Shown here one piece after another: positions 8,098 through 15,201 of a stretch of DNA of 19,036 nt. The translations under genes were made by a program, and so were the position numbers. The DNA is from an uncultured Verrucomicrobiales bacterium (lineage in GTDB: Bacteria > Verrucomicrobiota > Verrucomicrobiia > Verrucomicrobiales > Akkermansiaceae). The notes below the pieces were generated by a model. It worked only from the letters and a program-made list of their open reading frames with translations, did no database searches and was not told the DNA's origin. The stretch is taken from assembly GCA_937969125.1 (NCBI GenBank), contig CALBVA010000288.1, positions 1 through 19,036 of the forward strand, given 5' to 3'. Position 1 is the stretch's first letter; each line of letters begins with the position of its first letter.

Positions 8098-8724
8098 ATG
8101 AACGTCCCTAAAACCGGATCCCGCCTGATCTTTCTTCGCCACTCACTCTGCACCCTGACCATTGGATTTGGTCTGGGACTGACAATGGTGACCTCCTCCT
8201 GCAAGGATGAGGTCGCCAAGGAGACAAATCCACCTGAGGAACCGGCTGGACCGACCAGTGAGGATTTCGCCAAACTCCTCAATCGGAAGCTCGCTCTGAC
8301 CAAGACTCTCGACCGTCTGCTAGCAAAGAATCCGCCAGCCGATTCTGCCGCGCTCAAGGAGGCCCGTAGTGAGAATCGTGAAGCTGTCCGCGCTTTCGCC
8401 CAAATCCAGCAGGATCACCCGGCACTAAAAAAAACCGCGAAAGAGATTTCCCGATGGCAGGAACAATATGCCGTCGCCAAGTCCAGCCAGCGTCTCGAGG
8501 AGCGGGATCGAGCCGCCAAAAGACTTCAGGATCTCCATGCCGAGAAGATAGCGGCAGCCTTGAAGCTCCCCGAGGTTGTCAAAGCTCAATCGAGGGTGAA
8601 GGAATCCGAACTGAAGGTGATCGAGGTTCGCCGCAACCTAGCAAGCGAGCTTCCCGAAGCGGGACCCATTCTCAAGGAGATCCAGGAAATCGAGGCCGAG
8701 TTGAAAGCCACTACCAAGAAGTAG
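8098..8724 (+). CDS. Putative lipoprotein, long helical/coiled-coil
   Basis: This 208-residue protein has an N-terminal hydrophobic segment (about residues 11-31) ending in VTSSC with Cys35, which resembles a loose lipobox; Thr at -3 makes it non-canonical. A short Pro/Glu-rich linker follows. The remainder is almost wholly charged and helical (Lys, Glu, Ala, Arg, Leu-rich, no aromatic core), consistent with a coiled coil in the periplasm. I do not recognise a family. The ATG at 8098 is the only sensible start; the previous ATG meets a stop after four codons. Upstream, TTGGCA at 8057-8062 could be a -35 element, but no good -10 follows at the right distance. It has its own terminator and converges on the cytochrome/LRR gene with only 28 nt between stop codons. 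Confidence 0.75.
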   Translation: MNVPKTGSRLIFLRHSLCTLTIGFGLGLTMVTSSCKDEVAKETNPPEEPAGPTSEDFAKLLNRKLALTKTLDRLLAKNPPADSAALKEARSENREAVRAFAQIQQDHPALKKTAKEISRWQEQYAVAKSSQRLEERDRAAKRLQDLHAEKIAAALKLPEVVKAQSRVKESELKVIEVRRNLASELPEAGPILKEIQEIEAELKATTKK

Positions 8725-8757
8725 CGGCGTGACGACGCCGCCGCGTTTTGTTTTACT
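8724..8757 (+). terminator. Intrinsic terminator overlapping the lipoprotein stop codon
   Basis: GCGGCGT (8724-8730) and ACGCCGC (8735-8741) form a perfect 7-bp stem around GACG, followed by CGCG and a TTTTGTTTT tract. The stem begins at the last base of the TAG stop. The T-tract runs into the stop codon of the converging cytochrome/LRR gene. No T-run follows the hairpin on the minus strand, so it is one-directional. Confidence 0.7.
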
Positions 8758-10447
8758 TCGTTCCGTAATCGATCTGGATATTCGGCAGATCATTCTTCAG
8801 GAGATCGCCACCGGCCGGAGTGACCTTGGAATTCCAGAGGTAGAGCTTTTGCAGCTTGGTCAAGGTCTTGAGCTTCGTGATTCCCGCGTCGGTCACATTA
8901 GTCCCGTAGAGGTTCAGCCACTCCAGATTCTCCAGCTTCGCGATGGTATCAAGGATGCCATCACCCACCTGGGACTGGCTCAAATCCAGCTTGCGAAGCG
9001 AGGTCATCTTGGGAAGCTCGGTCTTCAATGCTGCCTCGGTGACGGAGGTGGCTCCCAGCTTCAGCTCGACGAGCCCATCGGCGACCGGAGCAAGCTTCAC
9101 GAGGTGCTCGTCCTTCATGTTGGCACGCAGGCTCACGGCGCTGAAGACCAGTTCTGAAGAGGTCTTATACGTGTAATCCAGCGCGGTCTTAAAGGTCTCG
9201 TCGGCCTTCAGCTCGGTGAAAGCATCCTGGAGTTTCTCGCGCTTCTCGCTTTGAGCTTTCTTTAGAGCATCTTCATCAGCCTTTTTCTTGTCCTCAATGG
9301 CCTTAAGTTCCTCCGGTGTCATCAGCTTCGCCGCTGCATCGAGAACCTCCTGTGGAGCATTCAGCTCGGAGAGAGTCTTATCCTTGAGTTCGGTGATACC
9401 CTTCTCCAGCTGGTTAACCCACCAGGTCATGAGCATGATCTCATACTTTTCCATGCCGGGCTTTTTGGGCGGCATGTGCAAGTCGTCATCCTCAGGGAGA
9501 TTCATGACGGTGATCATGTAGCTGTTCGCGGCATCGCCGGGAACGAGGGTCTTCAACCCATCATCTTCCTGATACTCGCCACCTTTCAGAAGACCTTCGA
9601 AGGTGTCCATGACCAGACCGCTGTTACTCTTTTTCTTCTTCCAAGTCTTGGTATTTCCAGCGTTGTGACACTTCAGGCATTTATTGTCCATGATCGGGAA
9701 GACCACGTCTTTGAAGGCGAGCTTGTCCTTCGGAAGCTTGGGACCGGCAGCAACCGCATCGGTGCCATCGCCGGTCTCGTCGATGCCGTCGTTGGGTTGG
9801 TCTGCCCCAGTCTTATCGGAAAGAATTCCAAGACCCAGTAAAGTGTTTTCGATGGGGTCCTCGTTGTGAGTTTTCTCACCACCAATATGTGCGCCGAAGC
9901 CCATCACACCAGCCGCTCCGAAAAGCAGAATACCGTAGACCGGGCCTCGGGAGCCATTCCGCATCCCCCAAACCTTGACGAGAAAAGCGAGGGCAAGGAC
10001 ACCCACAAAACCAATCCCAGCCCACATGTGATCATCCCAATCCTCGCCTTTGAAGCCCTCAACAATCATATCGAAGTAGCCAGTCACACAGGCCAGCGCC
10101 CCCGTAATAATGGCCAGGAACAGTCCCAGCGTAGTCATCGGCTTAAATCTTCCAAAAGACAACCAACCACACACTTCCATGAAGACGGTGAGGAAGATGA
10201 TTCCAATCGGCAGGTGGAGAATAATAGGGTGATATTCACCGATGTTGGTGACCCACCACTTAACGGGCACAGTCTCGAAGATGTGGTCCAGCTTCCCCTG
10301 GCCTCCGAGGAACGGCATGGCGATGAGTCCGCCAACAATCGCCGCGATAAAGATGGTGAGGAAGATGAGACCAGCCGGGCTGCCCTTCTCGACGATGGGT
10401 TCCTCGGTGTTTTCAAATTCATTTGGGGTCTGGGTGACTTCGTCCAT
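8753..10447 (-). CDS. Membrane-anchored cytochrome c with C-terminal leucine-rich repeats
   Basis: This 564-residue fusion has three parts. Residues 25-190 hold about five membrane helices with HP-x-x-LHLP (73-80), resembling the DUF2231/haem-binding membrane domain often fused to such cytochromes. Residues 240-345 form a planctomycete-type cytochrome c domain with haem motif C257-LK-C260-H261 and a likely distal ligand Met325 in HMPP. Residues 375-410 are a Lys/Glu-rich helical linker, and 420-560 hold about four leucine-rich repeats of roughly 24 residues (for example LEWLNLYGTNVTDAGI). It is probably an electron-transfer or redox-sensing protein facing the periplasm, with the LRR binding an unknown partner. 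The ATG at 10447 has no Shine-Dalgarno. It is divergent from the CxxC protein gene across 176 nt in which I see no convincing promoter. Confidence 0.88.
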   Translation of the reverse strand: MDEVTQTPNEFENTEEPIVEKGSPAGLIFLTIFIAAIVGGLIAMPFLGGQGKLDHIFETVPVKWWVTNIGEYHPIILHLPIGIIFLTVFMEVCGWLSFGRFKPMTTLGLFLAIITGALACVTGYFDMIVEGFKGEDWDDHMWAGIGFVGVLALAFLVKVWGMRNGSRGPVYGILLFGAAGVMGFGAHIGGEKTHNEDPIENTLLGLGILSDKTGADQPNDGIDETGDGTDAVAAGPKLPKDKLAFKDVVFPIMDNKCLKCHNAGNTKTWKKKKSNSGLVMDTFEGLLKGGEYQEDDGLKTLVPGDAANSYMITVMNLPEDDDLHMPPKKPGMEKYEIMLMTWWVNQLEKGITELKDKTLSELNAPQEVLDAAAKLMTPEELKAIEDKKKADEDALKKAQSEKREKLQDAFTELKADETFKTALDYTYKTSSELVFSAVSLRANMKDEHLVKLAPVADGLVELKLGATSVTEAALKTELPKMTSLRKLDLSQSQVGDGILDTIAKLENLEWLNLYGTNVTDAGITKLKTLTKLQKLYLWNSKVTPAGGDLLKNDLPNIQIDYGTK

Positions 10448-10623
10448 AATTGTTTTGCAGGTTACGATTGGTTGGCGGGGAGTCTTTCGATTCGGGAGGC
10501 TTAATCAATCCTAATTCGGTTCTCCTTTTCGCCTATTGATATTCTGCAATGACAGCACTGACTGAAAAAGGCCGCCATTGGAAAAAACACTGGATTTGTA
10601 AACCCCTGCGGTGAACCTGAGGC

Positions 10624-11163
10624 ATGAGCGATGTCCCCCATCTCTTTCACTCCCTGGAGCACGATGAACCCTTCAAGACCTGCCTCACCTGTGAGCAGGA
10701 CTTTTGCGACATTTCCGATCCCTACACCGTGACGAAGGTCTATAAGGGACCGGAGTGCGTCTTTGAATACGCAATGTGTCTACCCTGCCGCCGTAGCATG
10801 GTGGAGACCTTTTCCGAGGAATCTCGGAAAAACATGCAGAACTTCTTCGATAAGAATCCCCACATCGAGGAGCGGAGCGAGCGCATCGGTGAGAGTCAAA
10901 ACCACACCGACTGGATGCAGGACTGCGCGACCTGCCGCACTCCACTTTCGGAGATTCAGGATTATTCCATCGCCTGTATGGGCTTCGGCAGTGATATGGT
11001 TTACGATCCCTTCCCCATGATGGTCTGCCACAACTGCGAGCAGAAGATTCAATCCCGCCTCTCAAAGCCCACTCGCGACCAGTGGGATAAATTTATCCTA
11101 GATCACTTCGACGGACCGCCTTCGGAAGTCTTAAAACCGGATGGCGTCCCCGTCCTGGTCTAA
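10624..11163 (+). CDS. Unrecognised protein with duplicated CxxC...CxxC (zinc-ribbon-like) units
   Basis: This is a 179-residue soluble protein with no signal peptide. Two similar units each hold a pair of CxxC knuckles: C20/C23 with C52/C55 (28 residues between) and C101/C104 with C135/C138 (30 between). Each pair could bind one zinc ion. Extra cysteines at 28, 45 and 118 are not part of these pairs. The units are separated by a charged helical linker (about 60-97), and the end is acidic and Pro-rich. I do not recognise a family; it is probably a lineage-restricted zinc protein, though cysteine-based redox or iron-sulphur binding cannot be excluded. It lies 97 nt upstream of der on the same strand and could be co-transcribed with it. 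The start at 10624 follows GAGGC, too close to the ATG to act as a normal ribosome site. Confidence 0.78.
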   Translation: MSDVPHLFHSLEHDEPFKTCLTCEQDFCDISDPYTVTKVYKGPECVFEYAMCLPCRRSMVETFSEESRKNMQNFFDKNPHIEERSERIGESQNHTDWMQDCATCRTPLSEIQDYSIACMGFGSDMVYDPFPMMVCHNCEQKIQSRLSKPTRDQWDKFILDHFDGPPSEVLKPDGVPVLV

Positions 11164-11260
11164 CCGCACAGGAGGATTAAGATTGCACGTGGCGGGCTTC
11201 CTTCCTAAGCACGCCCTCCCCCGGCCTCCCCAAAGCCTCTTCAGCCACTCCCACGTAGCC

Positions 11261-12664
11261 ATGCCCACCAGTCCCTTTCAGGTCGCAATTGTCGGACGCC
11301 CGAACGTCGGAAAATCCGCGCTTTTCAATCGTCTGGCCGGACGACGCATCGCCATCGTGCACGACATGCCGGGTGTGACGCGGGACCGCATCGCGGCCCC
11401 CTGCACGATGACTGAGACGCCCTGCGAACTCATCGATACCGGCGGCATCTGTGCCTTTGATAAGGATGGCTTTTCAGATCAGGTCACCATGGAGGCCCGC
11501 ATCGCAATGGACTCGGCGGACGCCATCGTCTTCGTCGTCGATGCCCGCGCCGGGATCAATCCCATCGATCAGGAAGTGGCAGGACTCCTCCGCAAGGCAA
11601 AGCCCAATGTCATCCTCGTGATGAACAAAGCCGACAGTGCCGACCACGATATCACCGTAAATGACTTCGCATCCCTCGGCTTCGGACTCGGTCTCCCGAC
11701 CTCCGCCGAGCATGGACGTGGTATGACTGAATTGGTAGATGCCATCGATACAGAACTCTCCCAGCTCGAAGCACGGGAACAGGAGGACATTGACGAAGTA
11801 GAGCTGGCCTCCGGTCTTAAGATCGCAGTAGTCGGGAAACCAAATGCCGGAAAGTCCTCTCTCATCAATGCTATCCTCAAGGACGAGCGTACCATCGTCT
11901 CCGAGATCGCGGGCACCACTCGGGATGCAGTGGATATCCCCTACGTCTGGGGAAAAGAGCAGCATAATCTCATCGATACCGCAGGTCTGCGGAAGCGCTC
12001 CAGCATGGAGGATTCCGTGGAGGTCTTTTCCGCAATGCGCAGTGAACGCTCCATCCGCCGTGCGGATATCTGCCTCCTCGTGATCGATCTCGCCGCCGGT
12101 GTGGCCTCTCAGGATCGCAAAATCGCCCGCATGATTCAGGATGAGAAAAAGCCCTGCCTCATCATTGCGAACAAGTTCGATCTCTATCACCCCGACGGGC
12201 AAAAAGGGGCGCGCGTCGCCCAAGCCGAGGAACACCTGCGGAAGGAGCTCTTCTTCCTCAGCTACGCCCCCTTCGTCTGCGTCTCCGCGATGAAAGGGCA
12301 CGCCATCCAGCACATTTTCAAAACAATCTCCCGCATCCGCGAAAACGCGCAGGAGGTCATCGGCACCGGCCCGTTAAACCGCATGCTGCAGGATGCCTTC
12401 ATCAAAAATCCCCCACCGGAGCACAAGCGCCATCGCAAGCGCCTCAAGCTTTTCTACGCCACCACTGCCGTGAACGACCGCTACCAGGCCATCCCGGTTC
12501 CAGAGTATGTCCTCTTCGTAAACGACAAGCACTTCGTCGTGGAATCCTTCTCGAACTACCTGACCAACGTCATCCAGGACAAGCACCCCACCGATGGCCT
12601 CCCCATTCCGCTGTCCTTCCGCTCACGGAGCAAGAAGGACCGCATTGACCGCGGGAAGGTCTAG
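11261..12664 (+). CDS. der: Ribosome-associated tandem-domain GTPase Der (EngA)
   Basis: Der binds the large ribosomal subunit precursor and is needed for 50S maturation. This copy of 467 residues has both GTPase domains intact: domain 1 with GRPNVGKS (12-19), Thr40, DTGG (59-62), NKAD (122-125); domain 2 with GKPNAGKS (192-199), DTAG (239-242), NKFD (304-307); then the KH-like C-terminal domain (about 360-450). The open frame extends 40 codons upstream to 11141, overlapping the previous gene, but that extension is Pro/Ser/His-rich and unlike Der. The ATG at 11261, five residues before the first beta strand, is the natural start. No Shine-Dalgarno is visible. The stop is 5 nt from the stop of the converging lipoprotein gene, with no hairpin between, so the transcripts probably overlap. 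Confidence 0.97.
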   Translation: MPTSPFQVAIVGRPNVGKSALFNRLAGRRIAIVHDMPGVTRDRIAAPCTMTETPCELIDTGGICAFDKDGFSDQVTMEARIAMDSADAIVFVVDARAGINPIDQEVAGLLRKAKPNVILVMNKADSADHDITVNDFASLGFGLGLPTSAEHGRGMTELVDAIDTELSQLEAREQEDIDEVELASGLKIAVVGKPNAGKSSLINAILKDERTIVSEIAGTTRDAVDIPYVWGKEQHNLIDTAGLRKRSSMEDSVEVFSAMRSERSIRRADICLLVIDLAAGVASQDRKIARMIQDEKKPCLIIANKFDLYHPDGQKGARVAQAEEHLRKELFFLSYAPFVCVSAMKGHAIQHIFKTISRIRENAQEVIGTGPLNRMLQDAFIKNPPPEHKRHRKRLKLFYATTAVNDRYQAIPVPEYVLFVNDKHFVVESFSNYLTNVIQDKHPTDGLPIPLSFRSRSKKDRIDRGKV

Positions 12665-12669
12665 CAGAT

Positions 12670-13674
12670 TTAGAGACCGCGCTTTTCCTTCTCCGCGATG
12701 ATGTATGCGCGGTCCTTCTTGGAAATATTCTTAGTGGTGGTGCGGACGCGATTTCCGTCCGGCTCCACCAGGGTCATTCTTCCGTCCTTAAAGCGGACCA
12801 ATTTCGCGAAGACCTTCTGATCGACCTTCTTCCCGGTCCACTCGCGGTAGCCCTTCCTCGCCATCTTCTGTTTCCAGATCGTGTGGTTGTGTTGGATGGT
12901 GAGGACAGCATCTTTCAATCTACCCCAATACTCCTTCTTCGAACCCACCTTGTAGCCGCGCAAACGAGTATAAACCGCTCCTCCGGGTTCCAGAAGCACC
13001 ACCGTAGGCAGGCCCTTCGCCTGGAATCGTTTCTGCAAGGCCTCCGCCGCCTTCCGCGCCTTCACCGTGGCGGACGAAAGCTCCCCGCGCTCCATTGAAG
13101 CACCAGAGACATCGATCTTCAGGCGAATAATGTTCTCCTTGGCCCATTCGCCAAAATCCGTCTTCGCAAACACCTCGCGACGCAGAGTCTTCCCCTTCGG
13201 ATCCGGCTTGGCCCCATCGGACATGAACCACATCAGGACAGGCTTTCCGCTGCGCATCGACTCTCGCCGCGCTGCCCGGTAATTGGTAAACCAAACCGGA
13301 GCTTTCCGCTTCACAAAAGCTTTCTCGAAGGGAATGTCAGCGTTCGGATTATCCTCATCCGACCAGATGATACTCTGGTCGGAGTAAAGTTCCTGATCAC
13401 CCGCCATCACCCCCTCTCCCACCTTGCTGGGCAGGAATCCCACCGCATCCGGCGCGATTCCAGTCTGGATTCCTTCGTCCGGCTTACTGATTCGCGCCCC
13501 GGGGACTCCTCCAATTCCACCCAGTCCGGTCTCTCCCCCCGCCTCGGAATACTGACTCCGGTTCTTCACTTTCGGCTGAATCGTCGGAACCTTTAGAAGC
13601 TCCGAGCATGATGAAAAAAGAACCGCACCCACCGCAAAAACAAGGGAAGGCTTGTGAAGAGAAACTCTCGGCAT
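12670..13674 (-). CDS. Lipoprotein with CxxC-less thioredoxin fold and SHD1-like domain
   Basis: This 334-residue protein has a signal sequence ending LFSSC with Cys23, which looks like a relaxed lipobox, then a Gly-rich disordered region (24-115). Residues about 127-262 form a thioredoxin-like fold of the DUF255 style: ARRESMRSGKPVLMWF opens it, and KGLPT with probable cis-Pro223 closes the active-site side. The CxxC redox pair is absent, replaced by a Gly/Asp/Lys-rich loop (152-162), so a normal disulphide activity is unlikely. Residues about 276-326 (REWT-GKKV, then RFKDGRMTLVEPDG) match the SLA1/SHD1 pattern, common in Verrucomicrobia and Planctomycetes as a small binding module. A weak AGG lies 8 nt before the ATG. 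It converges on der with 5 nt between stops. Confidence 0.83.
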   Translation of the reverse strand: MPRVSLHKPSLVFAVGAVLFSSCSELLKVPTIQPKVKNRSQYSEAGGETGLGGIGGVPGARISKPDEGIQTGIAPDAVGFLPSKVGEGVMAGDQELYSDQSIIWSDEDNPNADIPFEKAFVKRKAPVWFTNYRAARRESMRSGKPVLMWFMSDGAKPDPKGKTLRREVFAKTDFGEWAKENIIRLKIDVSGASMERGELSSATVKARKAAEALQKRFQAKGLPTVVLLEPGGAVYTRLRGYKVGSKKEYWGRLKDAVLTIQHNHTIWKQKMARKGYREWTGKKVDQKVFAKLVRFKDGRMTLVEPDGNRVRTTTKNISKKDRAYIIAEKEKRGL

Positions 13675-13923
13675 GCGGAAAACCTAGCACTTCAAACATG
13701 CCGCGAAAAGTGAGCAATTTCGCACTGCTCACGGGAACTCAGGCTTCCAGAAATCGATCAAAGTTTGGCCCTGAGTTCGAAATCGGATAACCACTTAAAG
13801 GAAATTAGTTACGACCCAACCAACCTCTGGATTCGTCATACACACCTCGCGGAGAGCCCGAAAAAGAGAGTGATTTCCAATTCTCCCCTTCTCAAATTCC
13901 GAATCCGGCTTAGCTGTATTCTT

Positions 13924-14814
13924 ATGTTACGCCACTTTCTGCCTCTTCTCCCTACACTCTCGATCGCGACCGCCGTCGCAGAAGAACCGGTGCGCGAGAC
14001 CACCCGATCGCCCCTTTCGGAAATTCCCGGTCGCTTCGGTCTGCTCGCCTCCGGTGGTGCTTCCAGTGACGACACTGGAAGCGACTACAGCTGGGAGCAG
14101 TTAACGCTGCAAGGTGGCTTCATCTTTAATAAGAAGGTTTCCGAGGACCTCACCCTTTTCACCGGTCTGGAATACCGGCTGACGAGGATCGATCAAGGTT
14201 CGCAGCCGATGCGGGAGGAATTGGATGATCTCCACAGCATTTCACTGCCGGTGACCGCGATTTATAACCCGGAGAACTCTCCCTGGACCATCTTTGCGCA
14301 ACTCTCAGGCGAGCTTTCCACTGACTTCAAGAGCGTGACCAGCGAGGACTTTGATTGGACGGCAAAGTTGGGAGCGAGTTATGAATTTTCCGATAAGTTC
14401 TCGGTAAACTTCGGGCTTTCCCGAAGTCGTAACTTTGGCGAGGCCATGTTCATCCCGGCGGCGGGATTCTCTTGGGTGCCAAATGACAAGTGGGCTCTGA
14501 CCCTCTTCGGCCCGCGGCTTACCCTTTCGCATTATCTCAATGACGATCTCATTATCCGGGCCGGTGGTTTCGCGACAGGCGGGCTGTGGAACGTGGAAGA
14601 GGAGTCCGGCCGATCCGTGGACTATGGGTTCAGCAGTTATAACGCGGGCATCGGGCTGGATTACAAACTTCGCCACGGAGTATGGCTGAGCATCTGGGGC
14701 GGCACGAACTTTTTCAATGAACTCCGCGCCGAGGATGGCAACGACACGCTTTTCGAGGACGAATTAGACGGAGGCTTCTTCGGATATATCGGCCTGAATG
14801 TTTACGAGTGGTAG
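13924..14814 (+). CDS. Outer-membrane beta-barrel protein
   Basis: This 296-residue protein starts with a signal peptide (MLRHF, hydrophobic core, cleavage likely after TAVA at about residue 19). The mature part alternates aromatic/hydrophobic and polar residues, typical of beta strands (for example FTGLEYRLTRI, WTAKLGASYEFSDKF, KWALTLFGPRLTLSHYL), and ends in a C-terminal aromatic residue (YEW), the usual BAM-recognised end of an outer-membrane barrel. It resembles the DUF6268-type barrels seen in Verrucomicrobia, but that name is from memory. The frame is open back to a TTG at 13765; the added 53 residues are basic and show no export signal, so I choose the ATG at 13924. A perfect hairpin lies 36 nt after the stop. 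Confidence 0.85.
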   Translation: MLRHFLPLLPTLSIATAVAEEPVRETTRSPLSEIPGRFGLLASGGASSDDTGSDYSWEQLTLQGGFIFNKKVSEDLTLFTGLEYRLTRIDQGSQPMREELDDLHSISLPVTAIYNPENSPWTIFAQLSGELSTDFKSVTSEDFDWTAKLGASYEFSDKFSVNFGLSRSRNFGEAMFIPAAGFSWVPNDKWALTLFGPRLTLSHYLNDDLIIRAGGFATGGLWNVEEESGRSVDYGFSSYNAGIGLDYKLRHGVWLSIWGGTNFFNELRAEDGNDTLFEDELDGGFFGYIGLNVYEW

Positions 14815-14840
14815 GAAGCGGCGGTCATTCTCTCATAAAT

Positions 14841-14960
14841 CAAGAAAAGGAAAAAGGGCAGGTCGTTAAACCTGCCCTTTTTCGCACACACAAACGACAT
14901 CAGTGAAGGCCACAAACAAAACCGACAGATATCATCAGCAACAACGCATGTGCTGTGCCA
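14841..14960 (-). repeat. Tandem element copy 1 (candidate small RNA)
   Basis: Copy 1 of a diverged two-copy element about 160 nt from copy 2. Blocks shared in the same order: GCAGGTC (14858-14864), TTTCGCACACACAA (14880-14893), ACAAACAAA (14912-14920), GCATG (14946-14950) and GTGCCA (14955-14960). Read on the minus strand, the order is GTGCCA complement at the 5' end, the conserved 14-mer next to the hairpin, the hairpin, then TTTTT and more pyrimidines, which is the layout of a small RNA ending in an intrinsic terminator. No Shine-Dalgarno-led reading frame fits inside. Function is unknown. Confidence 0.7.
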
Positions 14961-14965
14961 ACACT
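14844..14965 (-). ncRNA. Candidate small RNA from copy 1
   Basis: Paralogue of the copy 2 candidate, ending in the perfect 13-bp hairpin and the pyrimidine tract at 14844-14850. I see no clear -35/-10 pair upstream; the 5' end is a guess. The spacer before it contains the inverted repeats CACTGG/CCAGTG (14962-14967 and 14995-15000) and GAAAT-A-ATTTC (14975-14985), which could be control sites. Confidence 0.38.
14851..14890. terminator. Perfect 13-bp hairpin with T-runs on both strands (part of repeat copy 1)
   Basis: AAAAAGGGCAGGT (14851-14863) pairs without mismatch with ACCTGCCCTTTTT (14870-14882) around a 6-nt loop CGTTAA. Five T end the stem on each strand, and on the minus strand a further pyrimidine tract follows, ending near 14841. 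It can terminate the beta-barrel gene on the plus strand and the proposed small RNA on the minus strand. Confidence 0.8.
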
Positions 14966-15004
14966 GGACTTTCTGAAATAATTTCCTCTCGTTACCAGTG
15001 AGGT

Positions 15005-15118
15005 AAAAAAGAGAAAGGAGCAGGTCCTGAGACCCACCCCTTTCGCACACACAATTAACAGCTTCCGGGCAACAAACAAACCCTTGGCTGGTGGCGGGAA
15101 CATGCATGGTCCGTGCCA
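15005..15118 (-). repeat. Tandem element copy 2 (candidate small RNA)
   Basis: The same blocks as copy 1 lie at GCAGGTC (15020-15026), TTTCGCACACACAA (15041-15054), ACAAACAAA (15072-15080), GCATG (15104-15108) and GTGCCA (15113-15118), with spacings equal to copy 1 within 1-3 nt. The hairpin arms are 15014-15026 and 15031-15043 with a 4-nt loop. As plus-strand RNA three of 13 pairs are A-C mismatches; as minus-strand RNA all 13 pair because those become G-U. A T-rich tail follows on the minus strand (complement of 15005-15016). Confidence 0.7.
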
Positions 15119-15136
15119 CTCCGCAAGAAAACATGC
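15005..15136 (-). ncRNA. Candidate small RNA from copy 2
   Basis: Inferred transcript of about 130 nt, from a possible promoter at 15143-15170 to the T-tract at 15005. Support is the hairpin that pairs fully only on this strand, the T-tract and conservation of internal blocks with copy 1. The block complementary to TTTCGCACACACAA lies unpaired just before the terminator stem and is the most conserved part, so it is the best candidate for a target-pairing site. Not matched to any known RNA family by me. Confidence 0.42.
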
Positions 15137-15142
15137 GCTTCG

Positions 15143-15170
15143 ATTCCACAAGTTTCATTCATGGTGACAA
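15143..15170 (-). promoter_or_regulatory. Possible sigma-70 promoter for copy 2 RNA
   Basis: On the minus strand TTGTCA (complement of 15165-15170) matches the -35 consensus at five of six, and TGGAAT (complement of 15143-15148) matches the -10 at four of six, with a 16-nt spacer. Transcription would begin near 15136, upstream of the conserved element. It faces away from the secreted-protein gene at 15202. Such matches also arise by chance. Confidence 0.3.
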
Positions 15171-15201
15171 ATCCGTCATCGCCCCTCACTCAATCCACCA
15201 T

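Noticed and set aside
11141..11260. N-terminal extension of Der
   Set aside because: The 40 extra residues overlap the preceding gene and do not resemble Der; the internal ATG at 11261 fits the family.
11474..12313. 279-codon minus-strand frame inside der
   Set aside because: Antisense to both intact GTPase domains; no domain or start signal.
13765..13923. N-terminal extension of the beta-barrel protein from a TTG
   Set aside because: It would bury a clear signal peptide 53 residues inside the protein.
14841..15118. CRISPR or transposon-end interpretation of the two repeats
   Set aside because: Only two diverged copies, no uniform short repeats, no flanking transposase or target-site duplication.
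14802..15158. 118-codon Cys-rich minus-strand frame with apparent internal repeats
   Set aside because: The repeated nucleotide blocks are read in different frames in the two halves, so the similarity comes from a noncoding repeat, not from a protein duplication.
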